Source: Caballeronia jiangsuensis (GTDB lineage: Bacteria; Pseudomonadota; Gammaproteobacteria; Burkholderiales; Burkholderiaceae). Taken from it: DNA of 64,000 bases. The notes under the pieces are model-generated. The model had not been told where the DNA came from and searched no databases. It saw nothing but the letters and a program-made list of their open reading frames with translations. Position 1 is the first letter of the stretch. Each line of letters starts with the position of its first letter. Below, piece after piece: positions 46,492 to 55,046 of the stretch. The position numbers and the translations under genes are program-made. The stretch is taken from contig JFHF01000009.1 of assembly GCA_000648925.1 (NCBI GenBank), positions 62,001 through 126,000 on the forward strand, given 5' to 3'.

Positions 46492-47694
46492 ATGGCCTCG
46501 ACACGCTCCGATATTTCCAGCACGATGCGTCGCAAAGTGCTTTCGACGCTGGTCTTCGGCGCTGGCTCCCTCGTGCTGTCCGCTTGTGGAGGCGGCGGCG
46601 CGAGTTCGTCGAATGCGGCCGGATCGTCGAGCAAGACGAGCCCGAGCCCGAGCCCGAGCCCAAGCACAACCACGACCACCGGCTCGCAGGACACAAGCGA
46701 ACCCGGTCCAGTCACGGCCACCAGTCCGCAAGGCGCGAGCGAAACCAGTTCAGGCACATCCACCGGCGTTCAAAGCGCGAGCGACACCAGCCCGAACGGC
46801 GTCCTGCTCGACGTATCCTTCGGCGTGAAAGGCGACGGAACCACGAACGATCGCGTTGCACTCCAGGCCGCGATCGACGGATCGGTGGGGCAGATTCTCC
46901 TGATCACCGGGCAAAGCCGGATCGACACCACGGGACTCACGCTGCGCTCGAACACCCACATACGCTTCGCTCAGGGCGCTTCGATCAAGCTGCTGGCTCA
47001 CAATACCGACTCGTATCAGATGATGCGCATCTGGGATGCGAGCAACGTGAACATCGAGTCGCCGTACCTCGACGGCAGCAAGGCGCTCAATGCGGCTACG
47101 TCGGGGGAGTGGGGCATGGGCATCTCGATCGCCGGCAGCTCGAACGTCACGATTACGTCGCCGACGACCATCAACTGCTGGGGTGACGGCATCTACATCA
47201 CCAACAGCTATGTCGAGGACGGCGTGACGAGCAAGGCCGTGACGATCACCAATCATCTCGCGGACGGCTGTCGTCGCCAGGGTGTGACGATCATTTCGGG
47301 CGACACCATCACCTTCGACCATCCTGTCTGGCAGAACATAGGTGGAACCGCGCCGCAGGCAGGGCTCGACATCGAGCCGAATGACAACACGGCGGTGTTC
47401 CGGGCGATCAGGATCGTGAGCCCGAAGACGCTGGGCTGCGCGGGCCCGGGCATCCAGATCGATCTGGGCTCGCTCGCGGGACCGGTCGCCAAGACCGTCG
47501 ATATTCAGATCACGAACCATATCGACAACAGCGAGACCGATGGTCCGTTCAGTGTCGGCGGTCTGGAACCGAGCGGCTACATCGTGACGGGCGCGATCAC
47601 GAGCACGAATCCGGTCTGGAAGGAGAACTGGTATCTGGGCGACTGGATGCCGTCAGGCCCGAACGTCTCGGTGGTGAACCCGAGAATCGGATAA
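46492..47694 (+). CDS. Beta-helix (pectin-lyase-fold) surface lipoprotein
   Basis: The 400-residue protein has an N-terminal lipobox (LVLSAC, lipidated Cys32) and then a glycine and serine/threonine-rich linker with an SP repeat and a Thr run (about 35-95). The rest is a right-handed parallel beta-helix: VSFGVKGDGTTNDRVALQAAID is the GH28/pectate-lyase-like first coil, followed by short NVTITSPTTIN-type turns. The conserved catalytic Asp residues of polygalacturonases (NTD, DD) are not clear. A lipid-anchored helix on a flexible stalk suggests a glycan-binding or -degrading surface protein. The M12 codon (46525) is an alternative start. Confidence 0.78.
   Translation: MASTRSDISSTMRRKVLSTLVFGAGSLVLSACGGGGASSSNAAGSSSKTSPSPSPSPSTTTTTGSQDTSEPGPVTATSPQGASETSSGTSTGVQSASDTSPNGVLLDVSFGVKGDGTTNDRVALQAAIDGSVGQILLITGQSRIDTTGLTLRSNTHIRFAQGASIKLLAHNTDSYQMMRIWDASNVNIESPYLDGSKALNAATSGEWGMGISIAGSSNVTITSPTTINCWGDGIYITNSYVEDGVTSKAVTITNHLADGCRRQGVTIISGDTITFDHPVWQNIGGTAPQAGLDIEPNDNTAVFRAIRIVSPKTLGCAGPGIQIDLGSLAGPVAKTVDIQITNHIDNSETDGPFSVGGLEPSGYIVTGAITSTNPVWKENWYLGDWMPSGPNVSVVNPRIG
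46638..46661 (+). repeat. Hexanucleotide repeat (GAGCCC)x4 in the lipoprotein linker
   Basis: Four perfect GAGCCC units encode the SP dipeptide run of the linker, followed by a partial fifth (AAGC). Units of six bases change length without shifting frame, so slippage would lengthen or shorten the stalk. Confidence 0.8.
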
Positions 47695-47905
47695 GGTCGC
47701 GACCGGGCGTCAAAAGCGCGCTGGGCCAGAGACGTGTCCGGACGAATTCAGCCTTCGCGTACTTCCGTGTTCAGCCATAAGCAGCCAATCGACATCGGCG
47801 CGCAAATCGTCAACAATTGCCCGGCGTATGCGCTATGGGAGAATGCGAGTCACCGCAGCGTCATCATGCGCAAAACGATCTCGACATAAGCAATCGACGT
47901 TAAAC

Positions 47906-48559
47906 ATGACCGCCAAAAAACTGTTCTATTACCCCGGCAACGCAAGCATGGCCCCCCACATCGTTCTGGAGGAAATCGGCCAGCCTTTCGAGTTAGTACT
48001 TGTAGATCGCGCGCAGGATGAGCATAAGTCGGCAGACTATCTACGATTGAATCCCAATGGATTGATTCCGGTATTGGTTGATGGCGACACGGTGCTGTAC
48101 GAGACGGCGGCCATTTGCCTGCATTTGGCCGATACGCATCCGGAAAGCGGAATGGCGCCTGCACTGGCAACAGCAGAGCGGGCCAAGTTCTACAAGTGGC
48201 TCATGTGGTTGACGAACACACTGCAAGCGGCGTTGATTGTCTATTTCTATCCCGAGCGTTGGGTGGATGCCGGCAACGCGCCGGCCGCGAAGCAAGTGCA
48301 GACTCATGCTGAATCGAAGATCGGCATATTGCTTGAACAGTTGGAGTTGCAACTTCAATCGAGCGAAGGCCCTTGGTTACTGGGGGACCAATACACGATC
48401 CTCGATCCCTACGCATTCATGCTCTGCCGGTGGACAAGAGGTTTCACGAAACCCGCACGCGAATGGCCACTGCTCGGTCAGTATCTGCAACGGATGCTAG
48501 CGCGACCTGCGATCCAGCGCGTGATCAAAGCTGAAGGGCTTGCAGCTCCATTGGTCTAA
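47906..48559 (+). CDS. Glutathione S-transferase family protein
   Basis: The 217-residue protein has the GST thioredoxin-fold N-domain (YYPGNASMAPHIVLEEIGQPFELVLV, then NPNGLIPVLVDGD and ETAAICLHLAD) and a helical C-domain (about 90-215). The catalytic residue in the first turn is SMAP, giving Ser in the beta/theta-like position. Beta-class GSTs in Burkholderiales conjugate or bind glutathione. It has no neighbouring partner. A start 26 codons upstream exists but lacks a ribosome site. Confidence 0.85.
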   Translation: MTAKKLFYYPGNASMAPHIVLEEIGQPFELVLVDRAQDEHKSADYLRLNPNGLIPVLVDGDTVLYETAAICLHLADTHPESGMAPALATAERAKFYKWLMWLTNTLQAALIVYFYPERWVDAGNAPAAKQVQTHAESKIGILLEQLELQLQSSEGPWLLGDQYTILDPYAFMLCRWTRGFTKPAREWPLLGQYLQRMLARPAIQRVIKAEGLAAPLV

Positions 48560-48695
48560 TACGATGTGGCCTCGTCGCCCGTGATCGACCGAGAAGCAAT
48601 GGACATCGATACCCGGATGGCCGAAAATCGGCGCACGTGCATCGACGATCTGACCGAGCCTGGATTACGTAAGTTGTCCAAGAAAGGAGCGCATC

Positions 48696-49427
48696 ATGCC
48701 GAGCCAGTCCCTTTCGAGCGGTACAACAATCGACGAGATTGCGGAACGCATCTATCGCATCTCCACGCCGGTCGAGATCCCCGGTGGGGGTGGCTTTTCG
48801 TTCAACCAGTATCTGATCGACGACGACGAGCCCCTGCTATTTCATACCGGTCTGCGCAGGCTGTTTCCGGTCGTCCGTGAAGCAGTCGAACGCATCATAT
48901 CGATTGATCGTCTGCGCTATATCGGCTTCTCTCATTTCGAGTCCGACGAATGCGGTGCACTCAACGAGTTTCTCGCGGTCGCGCCGCATGCGGAGCCGTT
49001 GTGCGGCCAAGTCGCGGCCATGGTCTCGGTCAGCGATTATGCCGACCGCCCGCCACGCGCGATGGATGATGACGAGACGATCTCGCTAGGCCAGCACAGC
49101 GTCCGCTGGCTCGATACGCCGCATCTACCGCACGCGTGGGAATGCGGCTTTCTCATGGAGACCACGTCAGCGACGCTGCTCTGTGGGGACTTATTTACCC
49201 AAGGCGGTTCGCACCTTCCGCCGCTTACCGAGGGCGATATCCTCGAACCAAGCGAGGCGTTCCGTCACGAGATGGATTACTTCTCGCACACCAGAAACGC
49301 TCGCTCAATGCTGGAACGCCTTGCCGCATTGCAGCCGACAACGCTGGCCTGCATGCACGGCAGCGCCTGGCATGGCGATGGCGCGGCCTTGTTGCGCGCG
49401 CTCGCCGACAGCGTCGAACGCGTCTAG
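48696..49427 (+). CDS. Stand-alone diiron metallo-hydrolase (ODP domain)
   Basis: The 243-residue protein has the metallo-beta-lactamase fold of oxygen-detoxifying flavo-diiron proteins without the flavodoxin part. The metal-ligand set is present: HFESDE (His-x-Glu-x-Asp), HLPHAWECG (His), LCGDLFTQGG (Asp) and ACMHGSAWH (His). Such single-domain ODP proteins occur in bacteria with unknown partners; they may bind O2 or NO, or act as signalling receptors. The start is nested in a strong site region near AAAGGAG. It has no obvious operon partner. Confidence 0.8.
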   Translation: MPSQSLSSGTTIDEIAERIYRISTPVEIPGGGGFSFNQYLIDDDEPLLFHTGLRRLFPVVREAVERIISIDRLRYIGFSHFESDECGALNEFLAVAPHAEPLCGQVAAMVSVSDYADRPPRAMDDDETISLGQHSVRWLDTPHLPHAWECGFLMETTSATLLCGDLFTQGGSHLPPLTEGDILEPSEAFRHEMDYFSHTRNARSMLERLAALQPTTLACMHGSAWHGDGAALLRALADSVERV

Positions 49428-49493
49428 TCTCGACGCTGAGCGGCTGAACCCGCAGGCGATGCTCGGCGAGTACCCGAAGCGACGGTTGGAGAC

Positions 49494-49958
49494 TCAGCGC
49501 GACGCACCCGGCGCCACCAGACCGCGACGCGGAATGGGGGTAGAGAAAACGATCGAGGTCCGCGTCTCGCCATAGGAGTTGATGGTGGCGAGAAAACGCT
49601 CCAGTTGTTCGAGACTGGGGGATACCACGGTCACGATGTAGGAATCGGCACCAGCGACGTGATGGCATTCCAGCACCTCGGGTGCGCGGCGCAGCTTGTC
49701 GAGAAAGGTCTTTTTGCCGGGCTGCTGCACGGTGATGCCGACAATGGCGCGCACGGCGTAGCCGAGCTGCACGGGATCCAGGTCGGCGCCTACGGAGCGC
49801 ACCACGCCGGCGTCCTTCAGGCGCTTGAGTCGCTCCACCGTTGCAGGCACCGACAAGCCCGCGGCAAGGGCCAGCGCCTTCAAGGGCGCGCGCCCATCGT
49901 CCTGTAGCGCCATCAGAAGCGCCCATGCTTTGGCGTCGAGTTGCAGTGCTTCGGTCAT
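49494..49958 (-). CDS. Lrp/AsnC-family regulator
   Basis: The 154-residue protein has an N-terminal helix-turn-helix (LDAKAWALLMALQDDGRAP then ALAAGLSVPATVERLKRLKDAG) and a C-terminal RAM domain (VGITVQQPGKKTFLDKL, HHVAGADSYIVTVVSP). Lrp-type regulators bind amino acids. It is divergent from a LysE-type exporter gene 94 bases away, a common pairing in which the regulator induces export of an amino acid. The ATG at 49958 follows GGAAG. Confidence 0.88.
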   Translation of the reverse strand: MTEALQLDAKAWALLMALQDDGRAPLKALALAAGLSVPATVERLKRLKDAGVVRSVGADLDPVQLGYAVRAIVGITVQQPGKKTFLDKLRRAPEVLECHHVAGADSYIVTVVSPSLEQLERFLATINSYGETRTSIVFSTPIPRRGLVAPGASR

Positions 49959-50052
49959 GACGGGCTTCCACCTGAAAAATCGAAGATGAACTGGATTTTC
50001 GATTGGTGTTTTATTCTGTGCAAGCCTTCGATGCCGCCGGATAATCCTCGAC

Positions 50053-50685
50053 ATGGATCTCATCTCGTCGTCACCCATTCCCGTGCTGTTCGGCCAGTCG
50101 CTACTGATCGGGCTGTCGATCGCTGCGCCGGTCGGGCAGATAGGATTGCTGGCCATCCAGCGCACGCTGGATCATGGCCGCCCTGCGGGGCTCGCCACTG
50201 GATTGGGGGCGGCATTCGCCGACGCGGTGTACGGCGCCATCGGCGCGTTTGGCGTCAGCGGACTGATCGGCTGGCTGTTGAGCCTGAGGCTATGGCTGGG
50301 CCTGTTCGGTGGCGGCTTCCTGCTGTGGCTTGCCTGGCGCATCGCCACGAAGCCGGCGGTGCGCAGCGCGAATGCCGCCCCGCCGACCAGCACGCTGCTG
50401 CGCTATATGGCCGGCACGTTCGTGCTGACGATGTCGAACCCGACGACCATCCTCTCGTTCATGGCGGTGTTCGGTGCACTGGCAGGCCGCTCGCCTTCGG
50501 CGTCGCCCTGGGTGATGGTGGTCGGCGTACTGGTGGGCTCGGCGCTATGGTGGTTGATCCTGTCGGCCGGCGTGGCTCAGTTGCGCCACCGTTTCGACGA
50601 ACGTTGGCAACGCGCCGTCAACCTGTGCTCTGCCGCGCTGCTGGCTGGGCTCGGGCTATGGCAGCTTGGCCAGCTCATCGTATGA
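50053..50685 (+). CDS. LysE-family amino acid exporter
   Basis: The 210-residue protein has six hydrophobic segments and the family signature IGLSIAAPVGQIGLLAIQRTL, with GxxxAxxD in FADAVYGAIGAFG. The next helix ends in GGGFLLWLAW. It would export an amino acid or related compound across the inner membrane under control of the divergent Lrp protein. The next gene starts 18 bases after the stop. Confidence 0.87.
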   Translation: MDLISSSPIPVLFGQSLLIGLSIAAPVGQIGLLAIQRTLDHGRPAGLATGLGAAFADAVYGAIGAFGVSGLIGWLLSLRLWLGLFGGGFLLWLAWRIATKPAVRSANAAPPTSTLLRYMAGTFVLTMSNPTTILSFMAVFGALAGRSPSASPWVMVVGVLVGSALWWLILSAGVAQLRHRFDERWQRAVNLCSAALLAGLGLWQLGQLIV

Positions 50686-50702
50686 CCATCGGAGGTTAAT
50701 CC

Positions 50703-51167
50703 ATGGCGCACCGGCTGAACGTCAGTCACAGGATCGTGGTCGACGCCGCGGTCGATCAGGCCTTCATGTTCTTCACGCCGGCCGGTGAGGAACTGTGGGT
50801 CGACGGCTGGACGCCAGTCTACGTCTACCCCCGCGATGGCCGCACAGAGGCCGGTATGGTGTTCATCACCGGTCAGGGTGATGAGCGGACTATCTGGACC
50901 CTGACGGACTTCGACCGCGAGGCACACCGATCGTGCTATTTGCGCTGCACGCCGGCCTCGCGCACCGGTCGTGTCGAGGTGCGTTGTGTCGCACTCGACG
51001 AAGCGCGCACCGAGGTATGGGTGAGCTACGAACTCACAGCGCTGAACGCTGCGGGCGAACAGGCGCTCGAAGGTTACGAAGGCGAGCGCTTCGCTGCGAT
51101 GATTGATGATTGGGCACGTAAGATCGCTGCTTGCCGCGAGTTGCTGCTGGCAGCTTCAATCTGTTGA
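50703..51167 (+). CDS. SRPBCC-like small protein
   Basis: The 154-residue protein has the alternating strand pattern of the START/SRPBCC fold: NVSHRIVVDAAVDQAFMFFTPAGEELWVDGW at the start and a C-terminal helix ERFAAMIDDWARKIAACRE. The conserved W-x-P-x-Y segment in WTPVYVYPR is typical of a ligand cavity. It follows the exporter gene by 18 bases and may be co-transcribed with it. No function is assigned. Confidence 0.7.
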   Translation: MAHRLNVSHRIVVDAAVDQAFMFFTPAGEELWVDGWTPVYVYPRDGRTEAGMVFITGQGDERTIWTLTDFDREAHRSCYLRCTPASRTGRVEVRCVALDEARTEVWVSYELTALNAAGEQALEGYEGERFAAMIDDWARKIAACRELLLAASIC

Positions 51168-51245
51168 GGCGCTCGGCTCGTGGCTGCTGGCAATCACATC
51201 CGCGGATCAACTGGCCGATGCACCGCGTGCGCCGAAGCGAAGTCA

Positions 51246-51629
51246 CTATTGGCGCGGCGGAACCATCGTGGGCGGGACGACCCAGGCTGCCGTCGGCACC
51301 ATGTAGTAGGGCGGTGCGCTCCGTCGCATCAGCATGCCGGTGACCGAGAGCGTCACGCCGGTCGGAAGCGGTGGTCCGATGATCAGCACCCGCGGGACCA
51401 TGACCCGACCTTGCGCGTCCTGAGAATAACGCTTGTCGATCACGCACAGCGGTGGGTCCATCGCCAGCAGCGAGACGGGTTGTCGGGAGCCGCCGTCCGT
51501 TTCCATCACGTCCTGCACGGGCGTGCCGCGAAGCGTCATGGTCGTTCCGACCGGGAAGCAGACAGGGGCGGCGGCCCAGGCGGCGCTAGCCCACATGAAG
51601 GACAGCACGCAGAGAAGGCGGTTCTTCAC
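51246..51629 (-). CDS. Small exported hypothetical protein
   Basis: The 127-residue protein begins with GTG (51629), preceded by CAGGAGAG. The signal VKNRLLCVLSFMWASAAWA is followed by AAPVCFP. The mature chain is rich in Pro, Val and Met and ends PPTMVPPRQ, with LMDPPLCVIDKRYSQDAQGRV-like repeats absent. It has two Cys (in PVC and PPLC) that could form a disulfide. No domain is recognised. A longer in-frame start upstream would bury the signal peptide. Confidence 0.6.
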   Translation of the reverse strand: MKNRLLCVLSFMWASAAWAAAPVCFPVGTTMTLRGTPVQDVMETDGGSRQPVSLLAMDPPLCVIDKRYSQDAQGRVMVPRVLIIGPPLPTGVTLSVTGMLMRRSAPPYYMVPTAAWVVPPTMVPPRQ

Positions 51630-52067
51630 GAAACAACTCTCCTGTTCGGCATCCGATTTCGAACCGTGCACTTCGTGCAGATCAACGTCTGCGCTTTCCT
51701 CCTTACCTTTCCATGGCAAAGGGGGATCGGCTTCTGGAACATGAGTCTAGCAAGGTCGCCGGCAATAGCGAAGTTTGTCCCTGCCTGATGCGCACACCCG
51801 CGTCACCGAAAAATCTCCGAACAATCAAGCGGCCTATAATGGTCGCACGATCTTCAACAACGTCTCTGAAATATCGAGTTAACGGGAGAAACGAGAGGCC
51901 TCGGCTCCCGAGCACCGGTCCCGACCTCCATTGGTTTGTCGACGAGTCGAGTGTGAGCATATCGCCGGTACTTGCGTGGCAAATCGAACAGTAACGTCCG
52001 TGCAGGGCCAGGAGTAGCCTGGAGCAGGTGTCGTTCCTTCGATCGATGACAACCAAGGAGAAGTTCA
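51630..52067. other. 438-bp intergenic region upstream of the collar-protein gene
   Basis: This divergent spacer has no supported reading frame; an open frame at 51713-51994 has no recognisable features. A GGAGAAG ribosome site for the next gene is at its right end. Nothing else was seen. Confidence 0.35.
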
Positions 52068-52340
52068 ATGGGAGACGCGTATATCGGTGAAATCCGCATG
52101 TTCAGCTTCGGCTGGGCGCCCAAGGGCTGGATGCTGTGTCAGGGCCAGACGCTGCACATCGCGCAATTCCAGGCGCTGTTCGCATTGATTGGCAATTTCT
52201 ACGGTGGCGACGGGACAAGTACGTTCCAGTTGCCCAATCTACCGCCAATGCCGGTGGCCGGTGGCCAGGCAAACGAAAAGCCTTACCCGCCGATGAACTT
52301 TGCAATCTGCATAAACGGCATCTTCCCAAGCAGGGACTGA
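52068..52340 (+). CDS. Compact phage tail-collar domain protein
   Basis: The 90-residue protein starts YIGEIRMFSFGWAPKGWMLCQGQTL, the tail-collar (PF07484) N-terminal block, continues with ALFALIGNFYGGDGTSTFQLPNL, and ends MNFAICINGIFPSRD, the usual C-terminal block. Full-length relatives (MdpB/tail fibre type) are about 170-200 residues, so the middle insertion is missing, giving a minimal collar. It is not near other phage genes. The two conserved ends suggest an intact small product rather than a truncation. Confidence 0.75.
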   Translation: MGDAYIGEIRMFSFGWAPKGWMLCQGQTLHIAQFQALFALIGNFYGGDGTSTFQLPNLPPMPVAGGQANEKPYPPMNFAICINGIFPSRD

Positions 52341-52551
52341 GCGAAGCCGGCGCGGCGATTCATGTTTTCAGTCGCCGCGCCGAGGCTGAGCCTATCAGTG
52401 GTTGCGGTCATCTTGTGTCAGAAGTGTTTAAACAATTAAGGATGACTGATATTTATCGCTGCGTGGATAGGCTCTTCTTCCTCTATTCGCGCGGCTAGAC
52501 AACGCAGGCCAGGACGTCCATCGCGTTCCCCGGCGAAATCGGATCGGAGCC

Positions 52552-53154
52552 ATGGACTCGTCTCTGCAACGGATTCTGCAAGCGATCGATGCCGACAAGG
52601 CGAAACTGGACGCGGTGCGTCCGCTTTCGCCTCCGGCTCTGGCTTCACTGCATAAAAGACTGAGGCTGGAATGGACGCTTGATGCGCGAGCGATCGAGTA
52701 CCACACACGCTCGCTGCACGAGACTCAGGTCGTGCTCGACAGCATGACGATGGACGGCAAATCGCTTTCGCAGCACTGCGAGACCATGGGCCGTCGCGGC
52801 GCGATGCTTTACCTCGATACGATCGTCGCGGAGAACGAGCCTCTGTCCGCATGGCAGATCCGGAACATCCACAACGTCGTGCTGACAGGCCGTGTCGGTG
52901 AGGAAGCCTGCCGCTATCGACATGTGAACGTAACGATCGCCGGCGCGCGTACAACTCCGCCGGACTTTCTGGATCTGCCGGCCGAATTGGCTGCGCTCAT
53001 CAAGTGGCATGCGAGAGGGGAGAACATGCATCCTGTCGCACGCGCCGCGGAACTTCATACGCGGTTCGTCAAGATCCATCCCTTTGTGGATGGAAACGGC
53101 AGGACGGGGCGCTTGCTCTTAAACGTCGAGCAATTCGGCTTCGACCGAAACTAA
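52552..53154 (+). pseudogene. Fic-family protein, C-terminally truncated
   Basis: The 200-residue product has the Fic core HPFVDGNGRTGR (176-187), with the catalytic His176, and the FIC N-terminal helices. Fic proteins transfer AMP or other groups from a nucleotide to target hydroxyls. The frame stops 13 residues after the core (LLLNVEQFGFDRN), so the usual 30-100 C-terminal residues are lost; the loss lies just before the transposase remnant. The inhibitory motif, normally (S/T)xxxE(G/N), reads A-R-A-I-E-Y (45-50), with Glu49 kept but the Ser and Gly changed. It may be non-functional or deregulated. Confidence 0.75.
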
Positions 53155-53223
53155 CGAGGTGCTAGTCCTGGATCTGATGCAAATAGGTAAACCGGCTGAG
53201 ATGCTTCGTATAGGAAGGATACC

Positions 53224-53478
53224 TTATCGATATGAATTTACGGTATTCCATATGGCGGGCGCAGCAGCGCCCTTGAGGCCGAGCTTCGATAGATCGAACT
53301 GACCCTCGCGAATGCGATGCGCCAACTCGATGCCTAAAATCGTCGTCGCAGCACTGCTGAACCGTTTGAGGCCGAGCATCACGTTCGTTCTCGATTTGAT
53401 GGGGCGATGGTCCTGTTCGATCAAGTTGTTCAGATATTTCGAGGATCGGACCATCGTGTCTTCAGGTAGCAGACCCAC
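53224..53478 (-). pseudogene. IS6-family transposase, C-terminal remnant
   Basis: The fragment encodes VRSSKYLNNLIEQDHRPIK, then RFSSAATTILGIELAHRIRKGQF-like residues and the end KLGLKGAAAPAIWN, which is the C-terminal part of IS6-family transposases (the last catalytic Glu region, EQDH). The DDE N-terminal part is missing and the frame upstream does not resemble the family. No terminal inverted repeats were found. It marks a past insertion next to the truncated Fic gene. Confidence 0.8.
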
Positions 53479-54344
53479 AACTCTGACCGATTCCCCGACC
53501 CTACTAGCACCAGAGCCATTTCCGGGCCCGTAATCGGAGTTGGATGGTCGCTTCTCGCCTCAGGCAATTTGCAATAAATCGTCCACTCCATCTTTTCTCT
53601 CGGAAGCTCGGCACCATTGTGAATAGTCTTGAGCATCTTGACCTCGTCCGTATCGATCGGCAGCCAGAAAAAGCACTCCAGCGCGGCGCGCGATCACGCA
53701 TTCGACCGCGATGTTCTATCCCACAACGCAAGCGATCTCTGCATGTTGTCGCACGATTTGCGAAACGTGTCGCTCGACTATTTACAACACCGCTGTGCTT
53801 CTAAAATCGGTCACCAATCGATGCGATGCTCTCGTCGGTTTCACGATGGCGTCGGTCATCATCGACGTGAAGGCAGAGGCTTGTCATATGGGAGCCGAGG
53901 CCTTTTACAACAGATCAGCACCTGCGACAGAGTACGGATCGTGCTCGCAAAGTCTCGCCGCCGCGCCCGCGAACACTCTTTGACGATTGCGTACAGGGCG
54001 GCTCGAGTCAAACGCGAACAGCTCTCTGTGCCTTGATTGACGGCGGTTCCACCGATCCGCAAGACGCGTAGCGAAACTGAGACGAATGCTGATCAGCAGG
54101 TTATTTATGCTGCTTTCAGTCGCAATCGCCGGTAAAATCCGGCGCTACCGTTTCAATGGCCGGACGGCGCGCCAGATTCGCGCGTTTGACTCCTAAATAT
54201 TCCGGCCGTCATGCCGTTAACCTGATCTTATTCAACGTACTCGATATATAAGCGCCGGGTGTGTCCATGCCTGGTGGGCGCCTTATGGCGTACCTCCGTC
54301 GGTCCTCTCTGCCCGGTTAAAAGAATTCTCACGCGAACACCGAC
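53479..54344. other. 866-bp non-coding scar of lower G+C
   Basis: This stretch between the transposase remnant and the aryl-polyene operon has several stop codons in each frame and visibly lower G+C than its neighbours. Small open frames (for example at 53544-53804 and 53629-54036) show no recognisable domains. I see no tRNA or attachment site. The right end may hold the promoter of the operon. Confidence 0.4.
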
Positions 54345-55046
54345 ATGCCCGATACGCGCTGGACTATTCCGGTTGCTCGCTGGTCATTGTGGCCTGCCGC
54401 TGCATCCGCCGCCCCCGACTTAGGCTTCATCGAGCCTTTGACACGACGCCGGCTCAGCACGCTGTCGCGGGCCGCGCTGAAGGTGGCGCACGACTGCGTC
54501 GCACATGTGCCTGCAGTGCGTCTGGTCTTCGCTTCGCGTCATGGCGAACTGGGCCGCACGACCGAGATCCTGCACACCATCGATGCGGGCAAGACCGTCT
54601 CGCCCACATCGTTCAGTCTTTCCGTGCTCAACACGATGACCGGCGTTTTCGGCATCGTGCGCGGCGACCGCGCCCCGGCCAGCGCCCTGTCCGCGGGCAC
54701 TGAAACTCTCGGCTATGCCTTGCTCGAAGCGTACACGCAGTACGTAACGGACCCTTCGGGTCCGGTGCTGCTCGTCTATGCCGACGAACCCGCCGATCCC
54801 GCATACGGCACTGTCGAAGATGAAGTCGATGGCGGGGCGCTCGCGATATTGCTCGACTCATCCGCGCAAACGGGTCGCCTGGAATGCGCGCGCGCGACAA
54901 TCAGCGACAAGACGGATGCCGCTCTCCCAGTCACGACGTTCTCGTCCCAGAGCCATGCCGTGCAGCACTGTCTCGACACGCGCACGGCGAGCGAATGGCG
55001 CGGCAAGAACTCGACCTGGCAATGGTCCTGGCATGAAGGCGCTTGA
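54345..55046 (+). CDS. Ketosynthase chain-length-factor-like protein (aryl polyene)
   Basis: The 233-residue protein is the N-terminal half of a beta-ketoacyl synthase fold, as found as a stand-alone chain-length-factor-like protein in aryl-polyene clusters. Landmarks are VFASRHGELGRTTEIL, FSLSVLNTMTGVFGI, with no active-site Cys (the usual ACSS motif reads SAGTETL). It probably forms a heterodimer with a ketosynthase located beyond the window. Its stop is overlapped by the next gene's start by 14 bases, so it begins the operon. Confidence 0.78.
   Translation: MPDTRWTIPVARWSLWPAAASAAPDLGFIEPLTRRRLSTLSRAALKVAHDCVAHVPAVRLVFASRHGELGRTTEILHTIDAGKTVSPTSFSLSVLNTMTGVFGIVRGDRAPASALSAGTETLGYALLEAYTQYVTDPSGPVLLVYADEPADPAYGTVEDEVDGGALAILLDSSAQTGRLECARATISDKTDAALPVTTFSSQSHAVQHCLDTRTASEWRGKNSTWQWSWHEGA

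Noticed and set aside
46638..46661. Possible CRISPR-like repeat array
   Set aside because: The units are six bases, have no spacers and lie in frame inside a coding region. No CRISPR or cas gene was seen in the window.
51713..51994. 93-codon plus-strand frame in the 438-bp spacer
   Set aside because: It has no good ribosome site, no domain and atypical composition.
53544..54036. Small open frames in the low-G+C scar
   Set aside because: They overlap one another, lack family features, and lie in DNA with many stops next to a transposase remnant.
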